From: Saccharibacillus sacchari DSM 19268
GTDB taxonomy: Bacteria > Bacillota > Bacilli > Paenibacillales > Paenibacillaceae
DNA length: 64,000 bases
NCBI RefSeq assembly: GCF_000585395.1
Contig: NZ_KK073875.1
Span: 2,542,017 to 2,606,016 of the forward strand
Reading direction: 5' to 3'
Part shown: piece by piece, positions 53,833 to 63,642 of the stretch
How positions within the stretch are numbered: the first letter of the stretch is position 1
Layout: the number at the start of each line of letters is the position of its first letter
Made by a program: the position numbers and the translations under genes
The notes under the pieces: model-generated
What the model was told of the DNA's origin: nothing
Seen by the model: the letters and a program-made list of their open reading frames with translations, nothing else
The model's database searches: none

Positions 53833-56277
53833 ATGATCGAAGCGAGAGAGTGGGAACAAGAGCAGGAACGATTGAGCGAAGTCAGTGCCAAGCTGGAAGA
53901 CAGAATCGGGGAGATCGAGCCGGAGATCGAAGGGTTGAACGAGCAGGCTGTCGATATTCGGCGCAAGTTCTGGGAAGAGGTCAGCGTCAGCACGAGCACG
54001 AACGAAGACTTCGAAGAGAGCGTATACAGCATCGAGCAGCAGGAAGCGTTGTTGTCGGAGCGCGAGCGCAGTCATCAGAACAAAGTGCGGCAATATCATA
54101 AGTTGAAACGATTATTGGAGTCTCCGTATTTCGGGCGGATCGATTTTCGGGAAGACGGAACCGGATTCACGGAGTCGGTCTATATCGGGGTGTCTTCGTT
54201 CGTGGACAACGACGGTCTGGAGTTCCTGATCTACGATTGGCGGACGCCGATTGCCAGCCTGTATTACGATCATTCGCCGGGACGCGCGGATTACGAGACG
54301 CCGAGCGGCAGCATCTCCGGCAACATGGAACTGAAGCGGCAGTATCAGATTCGGGATCGGCAGATTCTGAACGTATTCGATACCAGCGATACGATCGGCG
54401 ACGAGCTGCTTCAGCAGGTGCTGGGCGGCGCGGCGGACAATCGGATGAAAAGCATCGTGGCCACGATTCAAAAAGAACAGAATGCGATCATTCGCGAAGA
54501 TAAAAGCCGGATGGTCATCGTGCAGGGCGCGGCGGGCAGCGGCAAGACGTCGGCCGCGCTTCAACGGGTCGCGTATCTGCTGTACAGTCAGCGGGATCGT
54601 CTGCGTGCGGATCAAGTCGTTCTTTTTTCGCCCAATCCGATGTTCAACGGCTACGTCTCCACGGTTCTGCCAGAACTTGGCGAAGAGAACATGAAGCAGA
54701 CCACGTTCCAGGAGTATTTGGAGCGTCGTTTGGGACAGACGTTTGCGCTCGAAGATCCGTTCGATCAGATGGAATATGTGTTGTCGCAATCGGCCGATCC
54801 CGGTTACGAAGCTCGGTTAAGCGGGATTCGCTATAAGGCGTCTTCCGACTTTTTGCAGGAAATGCAGCGGTATGTCGAGGGTTTGGAGCACAGCGGCATG
54901 AAGTTCCATGCGCTGACCTTCCAAGGCCGCGAGCTGGTAAGTGCACAGCGGATGCATGAGCTGTTCTACAGTTACGATGCTTCGCTGCGCACGGCCAATC
55001 GGGTAGCCAAGCTTCAGGAATGGTTACTGGCTGAAGTAAAGCGGCTGGAACAAGAAGAACAGTATGCGAAGTGGGTCGACGAAGGATTGAACTACATCGA
55101 TACCGAGCAGTACGAAGAAGCATACGGCGAGCTGCATCAGGAGCGGCATGTGTTCGATTTCTCCGAGCAGTATGCGGCAGCCCGGGCGAGATTGAACGGT
55201 ACCAGACGTACGGACGAAGGCGACTTCGATTTTTCCGAGCGTCAAGAAGCCTGGCTGCGCAAAGATCTGGTGAGAGAAGCGTTCGAACCATTGAAGCGCG
55301 GCGTAAAGCGAATGACGTTCGTCGACGTGACCGCGTTGTATATGCAGTTGTTTGACGAGGAGCAAAGTCTGGAGTCTGATCGGGTTTCCAGTGAAGCCAA
55401 AGCCTCTGCATTGCCGCCTGACTGGAACGGGATCGGCCGACAAACCCGAACGAAGCTGGAGCGCGGCGAACTGTACTGCGAAGACGCGACTCCCTATCTG
55501 TATTTAAAGGAACTGGTCGAAGGATTATGCAGCAGCTCGGATATCCGGCAGGTATTCGTGGATGAAGGCCAAGATTATTCCGCGTTCCAATATGCGTTTT
55601 TCAAAAAGATGTTCCCGCGTGCCCGCATGACCGTGCTCGGCGACTTCAGCCAGGCGATCTTTACGCAGTCCACGGAACTGTCCAGTCCAGACTCGCCGCT
55701 CGTTAATTTGTACGGAGCCGCCGATACCCGCGTATTTCGCCTGAATCGCAGCTATCGTTCGACGCGGGAGATCGTGGAGTTTACGAAGGCGCTATTGCCC
55801 GAAGCCGCGGATATCGAACCGTTCGACCGCGAAGGAGCCAAGCCGCTGCTGATCCGGGCTGATTCTCCCAAGCAAAAAGCCGAACTTATCGCCGCCCATC
55901 TCAAGCAGCTTCAAGCCGAAGGCTTCGACTCGATCGGCATTGTCACGCGCACCGCCGCCGAAGCCCGTGAAGCTCTGGAACGGCTCAACGCCCAAGGCTG
56001 CCAAGACCTGCAAGGGATCACCAAAACCACTCCCGAGTTTAAAAAAGGAACGCTGATCCTCCCCGTCTACCTCGCCAAAGGCGTGGAGTTCGACGCGGTA
56101 TTGATCTATGACGCGTCCGCGAGCGCCTACAACCGCGAGTCCGAGCGTAAGCTGTTCTATACCGCCTGCACCCGTGCTATGCATCGTTTGACCCTGTTTA
56201 CGGACGGAGCCCCGACTCCCTTTATCGCAAGCACGAACCCGCGCTTGTACGATTCTGTACCCGCCGAACAAGCATAG
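53833..56277 (+). CDS. helD: HelD-type RNA polymerase-associated helicase
   Basis: 814 residues from the ATG at 53833; the frame is open upstream but without a ribosome site. A charged coiled N-terminus (about 1-95) matches the RNA-polymerase secondary-channel arm of HelD. Walker A GAAGSGKTSAALQRVAYLLY is near residue 232. The central segment has FVDEGQDYSAFQY (Walker B-like) and the later LNRSYRSTREIVEF and GVEFDAVLIYDASA are UvrD/HelD superfamily 1 motifs. It releases stalled RNA polymerase. Typical length and domain order. Confidence 0.93.
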   Translation: MIEAREWEQEQERLSEVSAKLEDRIGEIEPEIEGLNEQAVDIRRKFWEEVSVSTSTNEDFEESVYSIEQQEALLSERERSHQNKVRQYHKLKRLLESPYFGRIDFREDGTGFTESVYIGVSSFVDNDGLEFLIYDWRTPIASLYYDHSPGRADYETPSGSISGNMELKRQYQIRDRQILNVFDTSDTIGDELLQQVLGGAADNRMKSIVATIQKEQNAIIREDKSRMVIVQGAAGSGKTSAALQRVAYLLYSQRDRLRADQVVLFSPNPMFNGYVSTVLPELGEENMKQTTFQEYLERRLGQTFALEDPFDQMEYVLSQSADPGYEARLSGIRYKASSDFLQEMQRYVEGLEHSGMKFHALTFQGRELVSAQRMHELFYSYDASLRTANRVAKLQEWLLAEVKRLEQEEQYAKWVDEGLNYIDTEQYEEAYGELHQERHVFDFSEQYAAARARLNGTRRTDEGDFDFSERQEAWLRKDLVREAFEPLKRGVKRMTFVDVTALYMQLFDEEQSLESDRVSSEAKASALPPDWNGIGRQTRTKLERGELYCEDATPYLYLKELVEGLCSSSDIRQVFVDEGQDYSAFQYAFFKKMFPRARMTVLGDFSQAIFTQSTELSSPDSPLVNLYGAADTRVFRLNRSYRSTREIVEFTKALLPEAADIEPFDREGAKPLLIRADSPKQKAELIAAHLKQLQAEGFDSIGIVTRTAAEAREALERLNAQGCQDLQGITKTTPEFKKGTLILPVYLAKGVEFDAVLIYDASASAYNRESERKLFYTACTRAMHRLTLFTDGAPTPFIASTNPRLYDSVPAEQA

Positions 56278-56361
56278 GGTTTGCACAATCTGCTGTCGAA
56301 GCATAAGGGCAAGCTGCAAAGGATAAGAATTTGGCCTCACCGTCCCGATAGCCAAAAAACC

Positions 56362-56390
56362 GATACCGTTTTATGACGGTGTCTTTTTTT
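56362..56390 (+). terminator. Terminator after helD
   Basis: GATACCG at 56362-56368 pairs with CGGTGTC at 56377-56383, followed by seven T. Confidence 0.85.
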
Positions 56391-56500
56391 GGCTTTGACG
56401 TCGCCAGGTAAACGCCGCCAAAGCGCACGCCTGACGTTTTGTTTTATAATGAAAGCAGAGGTTTAGCCGACAAAACGATCCGACAAGGAGAATGAAACGC

Positions 56501-57175
56501 ATGCCGACCATACTGGTGGCTGACGACGACGCGAATATTCGCGAGTTGGTCTGCCTGTTTTTACATAATGACGGATTTACGACGGTGGAGGCTTCGGATG
56601 GACAAGAAGCGCTGGATTTGCATGCCCGCGTACCGGTTGATCTGGTGGTGTTGGATATTATGATGCCGGGCATCGACGGTTGGGCGTTATGTCGGGAGCT
56701 GCGGCGGCGAAGCGCGGAGCTTCCGCTGCTCATGTTGACGGCACGGGGCGAGACTTGGGAAAAGGTCAAAGGATTCGAGCTGGGTGCGGACGATTATCTG
56801 ACCAAGCCTTTTGATCCGTTGGAGCTGACGGTGCGCGTGCGCGCGCTGCTCAAACGATCCCGGATCGGCGCGGACAAAGCGGTGCGAATCGGAAGTCTGG
56901 CGCTTGATCGGAGTACGTATAAAGTCACCGTCGGAACGGAATCTTTTACCTTGCCGCTCAAGGAGTTTGAACTGCTGTACACACTGGCGGGAACGCCGGG
57001 TCAGGTCTACACGCGGGAGCAGTTGATCGAGCGGATCTGGGGATTGGATTATGGCGGAGACAATCGGACGGTGGATGTGCATATCAAGCGTCTGAGGGAG
57101 CGCTTTGCCGACATGGGCGGGTTCGCGATCGAGACGGTGCGGGGACTGGGGTACCGATTGGAGGCCGAAGAATGA
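56501..57175 (+). CDS. OmpR-family response regulator
   Basis: 224 residues from the ATG at 56501 (ten bases after AAGGAG; the ATG at 56492 is too close). Receiver domain with acidic ADDD and phospho-acceptor Asp52 in LVVLDIMMPG, Thr in LMLTARGE and Lys in DYLTKPFDP. Winged helix C-terminus (GQVYTREQLIERIWGLDYGGDNRTVDVHIKRLR). Its stop overlaps the kinase start (ATGA). Confidence 0.95.
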   Translation: MPTILVADDDANIRELVCLFLHNDGFTTVEASDGQEALDLHARVPVDLVVLDIMMPGIDGWALCRELRRRSAELPLLMLTARGETWEKVKGFELGADDYLTKPFDPLELTVRVRALLKRSRIGADKAVRIGSLALDRSTYKVTVGTESFTLPLKEFELLYTLAGTPGQVYTREQLIERIWGLDYGGDNRTVDVHIKRLRERFADMGGFAIETVRGLGYRLEAEE

Positions 57176-58545
57176 TTCGCTCGTTGTACACGCGGGTTGT
57201 GCTGATCTTCCTCGTGTCGGTGATCGGAGGGACGATGCTGGCTTTTTTTATCGCGACTTGGGCTTTTCGCGATCAGATGAACGAGAATCTGCAAATTCCG
57301 CTGACCCAGTTCGCGCAGGATATCGGACGCCTGTATGAAGAGATGCCGACCGAAAAGGCGAACGAATTCGTCAGCGGAATGAATCAGTTGGGTTCGTACT
57401 ATATCCGCATGTACGAAACGCCAGACAAGTTCCGTGCTTACGGGCAGCCTTCGCTTAAAGAGTTCGGAATCGACGAAGAGCTGGTCCGGCGAGTGTTGGC
57501 GGGAGAATCGGTCAGGGTAAACACCAACGGCATCACCATCGAATTGATCGGGATGCCGTTCCGCACGGATAAAGGCGTTGAAGCCTTGTTTATCGAGCCG
57601 GTCGGATCGGCTTCCGCGCCTTTTATCATCAAGTGGCTGCTGAATTTCGCGACGTATGCGCTGATCGCGGGGAGCTTGGTCTTTCTGGGAGCGGCGGCTT
57701 TTGTCGTACGGCCGATCAAGCAGCTTACGCGAGCGACGCGGCATATTGCGGCAGGCGACTTCAACGTCAAACTGGATATCCGGCAAAAAGGCGAATTGGG
57801 CGAGCTGGCACGCAGCTTCGAAGCGATGTCGAGCGATTTGCAGCGGTCGGAGGAGATGCGGCGCGACTTCGTATCGAACGTATCGCATGAGGTGCAATCG
57901 CCGCTTACCTCGATCTCCGGATATGCGCTGGCGCTCAAGCAGTCCAATCTCTCGGAGGATCAGCGCAGCCGGTATCTGGATATCATCACCGCCGAGGCGA
58001 ACCGCATGTCCCGGATGAGCGATAGTTTGCTGAAGCTGAGTTTATTGGAGTCGAAGCCGCAGCTGCACCGCTCCGAGTTGCAATTGGACGAGCAGATTCG
58101 CAGGATCATCATTGCGCTGCAACCGCAGTGGTCAGTGAAAGGCATTCGTTTTGAATTGGATCTGCCCGTTGTGCGCATGATCGGCGATGCGGATCAGTTG
58201 GGGCAGATATGGACGAATATTATCGGCAATGCGATCAAGTTTTCGCCGGATAACGGGGAGATCGCGGTGACTCTTTCCCGGGATGTCGTGAACGCTGCCG
58301 TCCGGATCGCCGACCAGGGGATCGGGATTGCGACGGAGGATCAAGAGCGCGTATTCGAACGTTTTTTCAAAGCGGATCGTTCTCGCAGCCGTAAATACGG
58401 AGGCAGCGGCATGGGACTGGCGATCGTGCGGCAGATCGTGTCGTTGCATCGCGGAAGCATCGAAGTGGAGAGCGAGCCGGGGCGCGGTACGACATTTACG
58501 GTGACGCTTCCGCTGGATTCGCCGGAGCCGTCTTCGGATCGATAG
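57172..58545 (+). CDS. Two-component sensor histidine kinase
   Basis: 457 residues. Membrane helices at about 8-30 and 160-185 frame an extracellular sensor of about 130 residues; a HAMP domain follows (VRPIKQLTRATRHIAAGDF). The phosphoacceptor is His239 in SNVSHEVQSPLTSI. The ATPase part has NIIGNAIKFSP, ADQGIGIA and GGSGMGLAIVRQIV. It starts inside the response regulator stop, so the two are translationally coupled. Its signal is unknown; the hydrolase downstream is a plausible target. Confidence 0.95.
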   Translation: MIRSLYTRVVLIFLVSVIGGTMLAFFIATWAFRDQMNENLQIPLTQFAQDIGRLYEEMPTEKANEFVSGMNQLGSYYIRMYETPDKFRAYGQPSLKEFGIDEELVRRVLAGESVRVNTNGITIELIGMPFRTDKGVEALFIEPVGSASAPFIIKWLLNFATYALIAGSLVFLGAAAFVVRPIKQLTRATRHIAAGDFNVKLDIRQKGELGELARSFEAMSSDLQRSEEMRRDFVSNVSHEVQSPLTSISGYALALKQSNLSEDQRSRYLDIITAEANRMSRMSDSLLKLSLLESKPQLHRSELQLDEQIRRIIIALQPQWSVKGIRFELDLPVVRMIGDADQLGQIWTNIIGNAIKFSPDNGEIAVTLSRDVVNAAVRIADQGIGIATEDQERVFERFFKADRSRSRKYGGSGMGLAIVRQIVSLHRGSIEVESEPGRGTTFTVTLPLDSPEPSSDR

Positions 58546-58583
58546 GGAGGCGGGAGGAGCATCCGGCCGATCTTTTTTCCGAG

Positions 58584-58600
58584 TTCATCTTGCGTTCATA
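58584..58600 (+). promoter_or_regulatory. 11-bp direct repeat, candidate response-regulator site
   Basis: GTTCAT occurs at 58584-58589 and again at 58595-58600. An 11-base spacing is what OmpR-type dimers bind. It lies between the kinase gene and the hydrolase gene. Confidence 0.4.
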
Positions 58601-58696
58601 TTGTCGTCACGAGGCGTCCATGATCGCTTGCTATCCTTATTCGTACCTGCTGAGGAAGCAGCGGGCAAAAGTTGACTACGAATAGGAGAGACCGAC

Positions 58697-59692
58697 ATGG
58701 ACAAAATTCAACATAAAGTCGACACCCCTCATAAAAAGAAGAAAAAATGGCCGCGCGTCTTACTGACGACTTTGGGCATTATCGTCGGAGTCATTGCGTT
58801 GTTCTTCATTACCGTATTTGCCGTCGATCAAATCGCGACGCGTTCGGAAGCAAGCAAAATCCAGCCGTACGGCCAAACGGTAGCGGTGGACGGCAAGAAG
58901 ATGAACGTGCTGATTCGGGGAGAGGGCGAAGAGACGATCGTGCTGCTGCCCGGCTACGGAACCGCGGTACCGGCGCGCGACTTCGAGCTGCTGATCCGCG
59001 AGCTGGAGTCCGACTATCGAGTGATCGCCGTGGAACCGTTCGGTTACGGGTTAAGCGACGAGACCGACAAAGAACGGACAACGGCGAACATCGTCGAAGA
59101 AGTTCACGAGGCGCTTGGGCAGTTGGGCGTGGACCGCTACGTGCTGATGGGACATTCGATCGCGGGATTGTACGGCATCGAATACACGCAGCGCTACCCG
59201 GACGAAGTGATCGCATTTGCGGGGATCGATACGAGCGTGCCTAAGCAGGGCGGCATGGACGCGGAACTGCCGGAAGGATTGTTTACCTTTTTACGCGAAT
59301 CCGGCATGATGCGACTGCTGACCAAGGCGGGCGGAGATCCTTATGAACAACTCGGCTACGACGCGGAGATGAGCAAGCAGATTCGCATGATCACGAATCG
59401 CGTGGGCAATAACCCGACCATGATGAACGAGATGCGTCATATTTCGGCAAACTTCGGCGCGGCGCGGGAAGCCGATGCGCAATTCTCGGCCGGTCTGCCG
59501 CTGATCCTGTTCGTGAACAAAGAAGATGCCGAGGTGGCGTCTTGGACCGAGCTGCATCAAGAGCAGGTTGCGCATGCCGAGCAGGGCAAGATGGTGGAGA
59601 TGAACGGGGGACATTATCTGCACCATAAAAATTCGCCGGAAATCGCGAAAGAACTTCGGGCATTTTTGGGAGAGATCGAAGCTGCGCAGTAA
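58697..59692 (+). CDS. Membrane-anchored alpha/beta hydrolase
   Basis: 331 residues, ATG after AATAGGAGAG. A lysine-rich cytoplasmic tail and one membrane helix (about 20-45) place the enzyme outside the cell. LLPGYGTAVPARDF is the oxyanion segment, GHSIAGLYG holds Ser154, and GGHYLHHKN near the end gives the base. It probably belongs to the two-component system upstream, with 150 bases and a possible regulator site between. Confidence 0.88.
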   Translation: MDKIQHKVDTPHKKKKKWPRVLLTTLGIIVGVIALFFITVFAVDQIATRSEASKIQPYGQTVAVDGKKMNVLIRGEGEETIVLLPGYGTAVPARDFELLIRELESDYRVIAVEPFGYGLSDETDKERTTANIVEEVHEALGQLGVDRYVLMGHSIAGLYGIEYTQRYPDEVIAFAGIDTSVPKQGGMDAELPEGLFTFLRESGMMRLLTKAGGDPYEQLGYDAEMSKQIRMITNRVGNNPTMMNEMRHISANFGAAREADAQFSAGLPLILFVNKEDAEVASWTELHQEQVAHAEQGKMVEMNGGHYLHHKNSPEIAKELRAFLGEIEAAQ

Positions 59693-59715
59693 TCGTGCTA
59701 TCCGATAAAAATGAG

Positions 59716-59755
59716 AAAGGCGACCGGGAATGTAATCTCGTGTCGCCTTTTCGCA
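59716..59755 (+). terminator. Terminator after the hydrolase gene
   Basis: AAAGGCGAC at 59716-59724 pairs with GTCGCCTTT at 59742-59750; the T run is short. Confidence 0.6.
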
Positions 59756-59887
59756 TGAGGTAAAAAAGTTTGCGGCACATCGGGATAAATGCTTGTTCGC
59801 AAGCTTGGCGAGAAGCGTTGGATTCGGTAATATAGAACTGTAAACCGGTTCCATTTCTTAAAATGAATGACGAGGAGGAGGTATGCG

Positions 59888-60364
59888 ATGCTAGCCGTAA
59901 TCGAATCAAACGGAGACGGATATAAAGCCCGATTCGAACGTCGCCTGACACACCCCGCCGAGCAAGCCTGGACGTATCTGACGGACAACGAGCACTTAAA
60001 GCAGTGGTTTCCCGAATTGCAGGTCAAAGACCTTCATTTGGGCGGAATCATCCGTTTTGATATGCAGGATGGCACATTTGAAGAACTGCGAATTGTCGGC
60101 TTTAAGGAAAGCTCCGTGCTGGAGTACACCTGGGGAGAAGATCGGGTCCGATTCGAACTGTATCCCAAAGCGTACGGAAGCCGACTCGTGTTGGTGGAGA
60201 CGATGGCTCAGGTGACTCTGCACACGCCGAAGGATCTTGCCGGTTGGCATGTGTGCCTTGATGTCATTGAAGCGCTCATGGACGGACGAACGATAGAATC
60301 GCGTAAAGATAATTGGGAAAAGTGGTTTGGAGAGTATCGGACGCTAGTGGAGACGAGGGTTTGA
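59888..60364 (+). CDS. SRPBCC/AHSA1-family protein
   Basis: 158 residues from the ATG at 59888 after GAGGAGGAGG. FERRLTHPAEQAWTYLTDNEHLKQWFPE is the classic AHSA1 opening, and GWHVCLDVIEALMDGR the closing helix. A START-like small-ligand or chaperone-related fold; no specific role known. Confidence 0.88.
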   Translation: MLAVIESNGDGYKARFERRLTHPAEQAWTYLTDNEHLKQWFPELQVKDLHLGGIIRFDMQDGTFEELRIVGFKESSVLEYTWGEDRVRFELYPKAYGSRLVLVETMAQVTLHTPKDLAGWHVCLDVIEALMDGRTIESRKDNWEKWFGEYRTLVETRV

Positions 60365-60607
60365 AAAAAGGCTGCCGTTGCCGGCAGCCTTCATGCGTGC
60401 CGAGAAAGTTACGTAGGTGGGGGAAGCAAGAAGGCTCCGAGAGAAATTCGTTCAATTCGCTGTCTCACTTGGAAAACTGGATGAAATTATATATGGAAGT
60501 TTTCCAAGTTCAAAGGCGTCTTTCACTGAATTTCTCTCTCGGCCTTCTCGCTTCCAGCTACGTTAGGCTTTCTCGACATATTGGCTGCCGGAAAAGGCGG
60601 CCTTTTT
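60365..60607. repeat. Large nested palindrome, element R6 (short form) between outward terminators
   Basis: Left hairpin GGCTGCCG/CGGCAGCC (60370-60389) has its T run on the minus strand; right hairpin GGCTGCC/GGCGGCC (60583-60602) has T at 60603-60607 on the plus strand. Between them GAGAAAG near 60401 pairs with CTTTCTC near 60568, AGAGAAATTC with GAATTTCTCTCT, and CTTGGAAAA with TTTTCCAAG. It separates the converging SRPBCC gene and siderophore operon. Confidence 0.92.
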
Positions 60608-60720
60608 GCATTGGGTAAGAGGGAGAGAATAATGACGAAATCAGTGCAAAGAAAGATTGATGACGAAGTGGATTGCAAGAACATGTGAGGCTTGATTTGT
60701 CGGCTCGGGAATGGAAGGCA

Positions 60721-61545
60721 TCAAGTGACGGACACAAGATCTTCGCTCGCGTGGTAGCGGCCTTTCGGCACGATCATCGGGGAGCCGGAGACCGGGTCGG
60801 GAATGACGGCGCAGTCCAAGCCGAATACGTCTTTGACCCGTTCGCTGGTGATGACCTTGGTCGGCGTACCTTCGGCGATCAGGCGACCTTCTTGCAGGGC
60901 GAAGATATGATCGGCGTAACGTGCGGACAGGTTGATGTCGTGCAGGACCATGACGATCGTCGTTCCGTGCTTGCGGTTCAGGTCGGTCAGCAGGTCAAGA
61001 ATTTCGATCTGATAGGTGATGTCTAGGAACGTTGTCGGCTCGTCAAGGAATAGGATATCGGTCTGCTGAGCCATCGCCATGGCGATCCAGACGCGTTGGC
61101 GTTGTCCGCCCGATAGTTCATCGATATTATGGTTGGCGAATTCGGTGATATCCATCATGTCCATCGCTTCAGCTACGGCTTGGTAATCCTTTTTTGACCA
61201 GCCTCCAAGCAGCGATTGGTGCGGAAAGCGTCCGCGCCCGACAAGATCGGCGACGGAAATGCCTTCCGGCACGATGGGAGACTGCGGCAGAAGTCCGACG
61301 ATTCGGGCAAGCTGCTTGGACGGGTAACGCGCGATCGGTTTGCCGTCCAGCGTGATGCTGCCGGAGGTCGGCTTGATCAGACGGGCCAGCGCTTTGAGCA
61401 GCGTGGACTTGCCGCAGCCGTTGGACCCGATGATTACGCTGATTTGATTGCTTGGAATGGTCAGGTCTACTCCGTTAATGACGGTTTTATTTTCATAACC
61501 GGCAACGACTTGCTCGGCTTTGAACGTATGCGTAGGCTTCATCAC
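60721..61545 (-). CDS. Siderophore ABC transporter ATPase (FecE/FhuC type)
   Basis: 274 residues. Walker A GSNGCGKST, signature LSGGQRQRVWIAMA, Walker B ILFLDEPTTFLD and switch His in LHDINLSARYAD. Its start overlaps the stop of the permease before it (61542-61545, ATGA). It powers uptake through the two FecCD permeases. Confidence 0.95.
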   Translation of the reverse strand: MMKPTHTFKAEQVVAGYENKTVINGVDLTIPSNQISVIIGSNGCGKSTLLKALARLIKPTSGSITLDGKPIARYPSKQLARIVGLLPQSPIVPEGISVADLVGRGRFPHQSLLGGWSKKDYQAVAEAMDMMDITEFANHNIDELSGGQRQRVWIAMAMAQQTDILFLDEPTTFLDITYQIEILDLLTDLNRKHGTTIVMVLHDINLSARYADHIFALQEGRLIAEGTPTKVITSERVKDVFGLDCAVIPDPVSGSPMIVPKGRYHASEDLVSVT

Positions 61546-62600
61546 AATTCTCCTTTCTGGTTCATGCGGATTAACAGGAAGATCAGGTACGGCGCTCCGA
61601 GCAATCCGGTAATGACTCCTACAGGGAATCGAGTTACGAAAGCGAACTGTCCGACCAGATCGGCGGCGAGTACAAGGTTGATCCCGACCAGGCCGGCCGG
61701 AATAAGATTATAGGAACCGTTTCCGACCAGTCGCTTGGCAATCGGCCCGGCGAGGAAAGAAACAAAGGCGATCGGTCCCGTAGTCGCCGTGGCGATTGCA
61801 ACAATGAATACTGCGGCTACGATAAGGACAATCCGAGTCTTGTCTGTGCTAACCCCAAGCGAGGATGCCGATTGCTCGCCCAGTTCCAGAACGTGCAGAT
61901 GCTTGCCCAGAATCATCAGGATGGGCGTGAAGGTAAATACGATGAGGACCAGAGGCGGCAGTTCGTTCATCTTGGAGCCGTTCAGACTGCCGGACAACCA
62001 TTGAATGGCGGACGGAACGTCTTTTTCCGAGCTGATCAGCAGCAGATACGAGATCACCGCGTCGAGCATGGCCTGAATCCCGATCCCGATCAGAATCAGA
62101 CGGCCGATCGAGAAGATTTTACCGCGTGACAAAATATAGATCACGACGACTGTAAGTAAGCCCGCAATAATGGCTGCGACAGAAGTAACCGCATTGCTGG
62201 CATGCAGCACGGTGAGACAGAACACGGCAGCGGCGCTGGAGCCTGATGTGATCCCGATAACGTTCGGGTTCGCCAACGGGTTACGCAGCAGCGTCTGGAA
62301 CGTGTATCCGGCTACGCCGAAAGCGAAACCCGCGAACAATCCGGCCAGCATACGCGGCAAACGGAGCGTACTGACGGCGAAAGATACGCCTTTGATCTGT
62401 TCGCCGGACAACGCGCGTAACACTTGGTCGAGCGGATAGATCGTATTGCCGAGAATCAGCATGGCGCAGCATAGGGCTAAGGCAAGCAAAGCCAGAATGC
62501 CCGTGACAAGCATCCAACGGCGCTGCCGATGACGGCGACCTTCGCGTATGAATGCGACAGATGCAGAAGCTTTATCGAGGTGAGAGGTTGTCATGGTCAT
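61542..62600 (-). CDS. Siderophore ABC permease (FecCD type, second)
   Basis: 352 residues with about nine to ten membrane helices: RLPRMLAGLFAGFAFGVAGYTFQTLLRNPLANPN and SGSSAAAV near the N-terminal third, TTGPIAFVSFLAGPIAKRLVG near the C-terminal part, as in BtuC/FecCD permeases. Overlaps its neighbours at both ends by four bases. Confidence 0.95.
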   Translation of the reverse strand: MTMTTSHLDKASASVAFIREGRRHRQRRWMLVTGILALLALALCCAMLILGNTIYPLDQVLRALSGEQIKGVSFAVSTLRLPRMLAGLFAGFAFGVAGYTFQTLLRNPLANPNVIGITSGSSAAAVFCLTVLHASNAVTSVAAIIAGLLTVVVIYILSRGKIFSIGRLILIGIGIQAMLDAVISYLLLISSEKDVPSAIQWLSGSLNGSKMNELPPLVLIVFTFTPILMILGKHLHVLELGEQSASSLGVSTDKTRIVLIVAAVFIVAIATATTGPIAFVSFLAGPIAKRLVGNGSYNLIPAGLVGINLVLAADLVGQFAFVTRFPVGVITGLLGAPYLIFLLIRMNQKGEL

Positions 62601-63637
62601 AGGGAACGCACCTTTGCCCGCATAGCGAGAATAATAAGAATCGGAGCCCCGACGAAGGCGGTCACGACGCCGACCTCAAGCTCGCCCGGACTGCCGATCA
62701 AACGTCCGGCAATATCCGATACAGTAAGAATGACCGCGCCGGCCACAGCCGACAGCGGAATAACAAAGCGCAGATCCGCGCCGACCAGAAGCCGGACCAG
62801 ATGCGTGGCCAAAAGGCCGATAAATCCGATCGGGCCGGCCAACGCGGTTGCGGCCCCGCACAAGATAACGCCTGCCAGAGCTGCGATCAGGCGCAGCGTT
62901 CCCGTCTTCACGCCGAGACCTTTGGCGGCTTCGTCGCCGAGAGCCAGCGCGTTGAGGGCCGGCGAGGTCAGGAAACCGATTAACAATCCGACCAGCAGAA
63001 ACGGCACGAAAGTCGTCACGCTGTTCCAAGTTCCCGCGCCTACGCTGCCGACCTGCCAGAACCGGAACTGGTCCATGACATGCGAACGGGGAATCAGGAT
63101 AGCGGTTACCAGCGAAGAGAGGGCCGCACTGGTCGCTGCTCCGGCCAGTACGAGCTTGATCGGCGTCGCGCCGCCGCGTCCGAGCGATCCGATGCCGAAT
63201 ACGAATACCGCGGTAAGTCCGGCGCCCAGCATCGCCAGCCAGATATATTGACTTGCTGTTGTCATACCGAAAAAGGCCATGCCGCACACCACGAACAACG
63301 AGGCTCCCGTGTTTACGCCGAGGATGCTCGGATCGGCGATCGGATTGCGGGTCACGGCTTGCATCAGCGAGCCGGATACGCCGAGTGCCGCTCCGCAAAA
63401 CAGGCTGAATACCGTACGGGAGATTCGTTTGCGAATGATGTTCGCCTCGTAGGTATCCACCTCGGGACGAAACAAACCGTCGATCAAATCATGAAACGGC
63501 ACTGACCGCGAGCCGAATGCGAGGGAGGCGAGTATACTCGCTCCCAGCAAAATCAGGCTGACGATCAGCACCGTATAGAAATGCTTCGGAATGTGCGGGC
63601 TCGGACGTCGACCGTTCGAGACCGTAACATTGCTCAT
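62597..63637 (-). CDS. Siderophore ABC permease (FecCD type, first)
   Basis: 346 residues with the same layout: KRISRTVFSLFCGAALGVSGSLMQAVTRNPIADPS, NTGASLFVV, LAGPIGFIGLLATHLVRLLVG. Translationally coupled to the second permease (overlap 62597-62600). Confidence 0.95.
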   Translation of the reverse strand: MSNVTVSNGRRPSPHIPKHFYTVLIVSLILLGASILASLAFGSRSVPFHDLIDGLFRPEVDTYEANIIRKRISRTVFSLFCGAALGVSGSLMQAVTRNPIADPSILGVNTGASLFVVCGMAFFGMTTASQYIWLAMLGAGLTAVFVFGIGSLGRGGATPIKLVLAGAATSAALSSLVTAILIPRSHVMDQFRFWQVGSVGAGTWNSVTTFVPFLLVGLLIGFLTSPALNALALGDEAAKGLGVKTGTLRLIAALAGVILCGAATALAGPIGFIGLLATHLVRLLVGADLRFVIPLSAVAGAVILTVSDIAGRLIGSPGELEVGVVTAFVGAPILIILAMRAKVRSL

Positions 63638-63642
63638 CGGTC

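Noticed and set aside
60630-60689. An 18-codon frame (ATG at about 60633) between R6 and the siderophore operon
   Set aside because: Has only a weak ribosome site, no homology that I can see and is too short to support.
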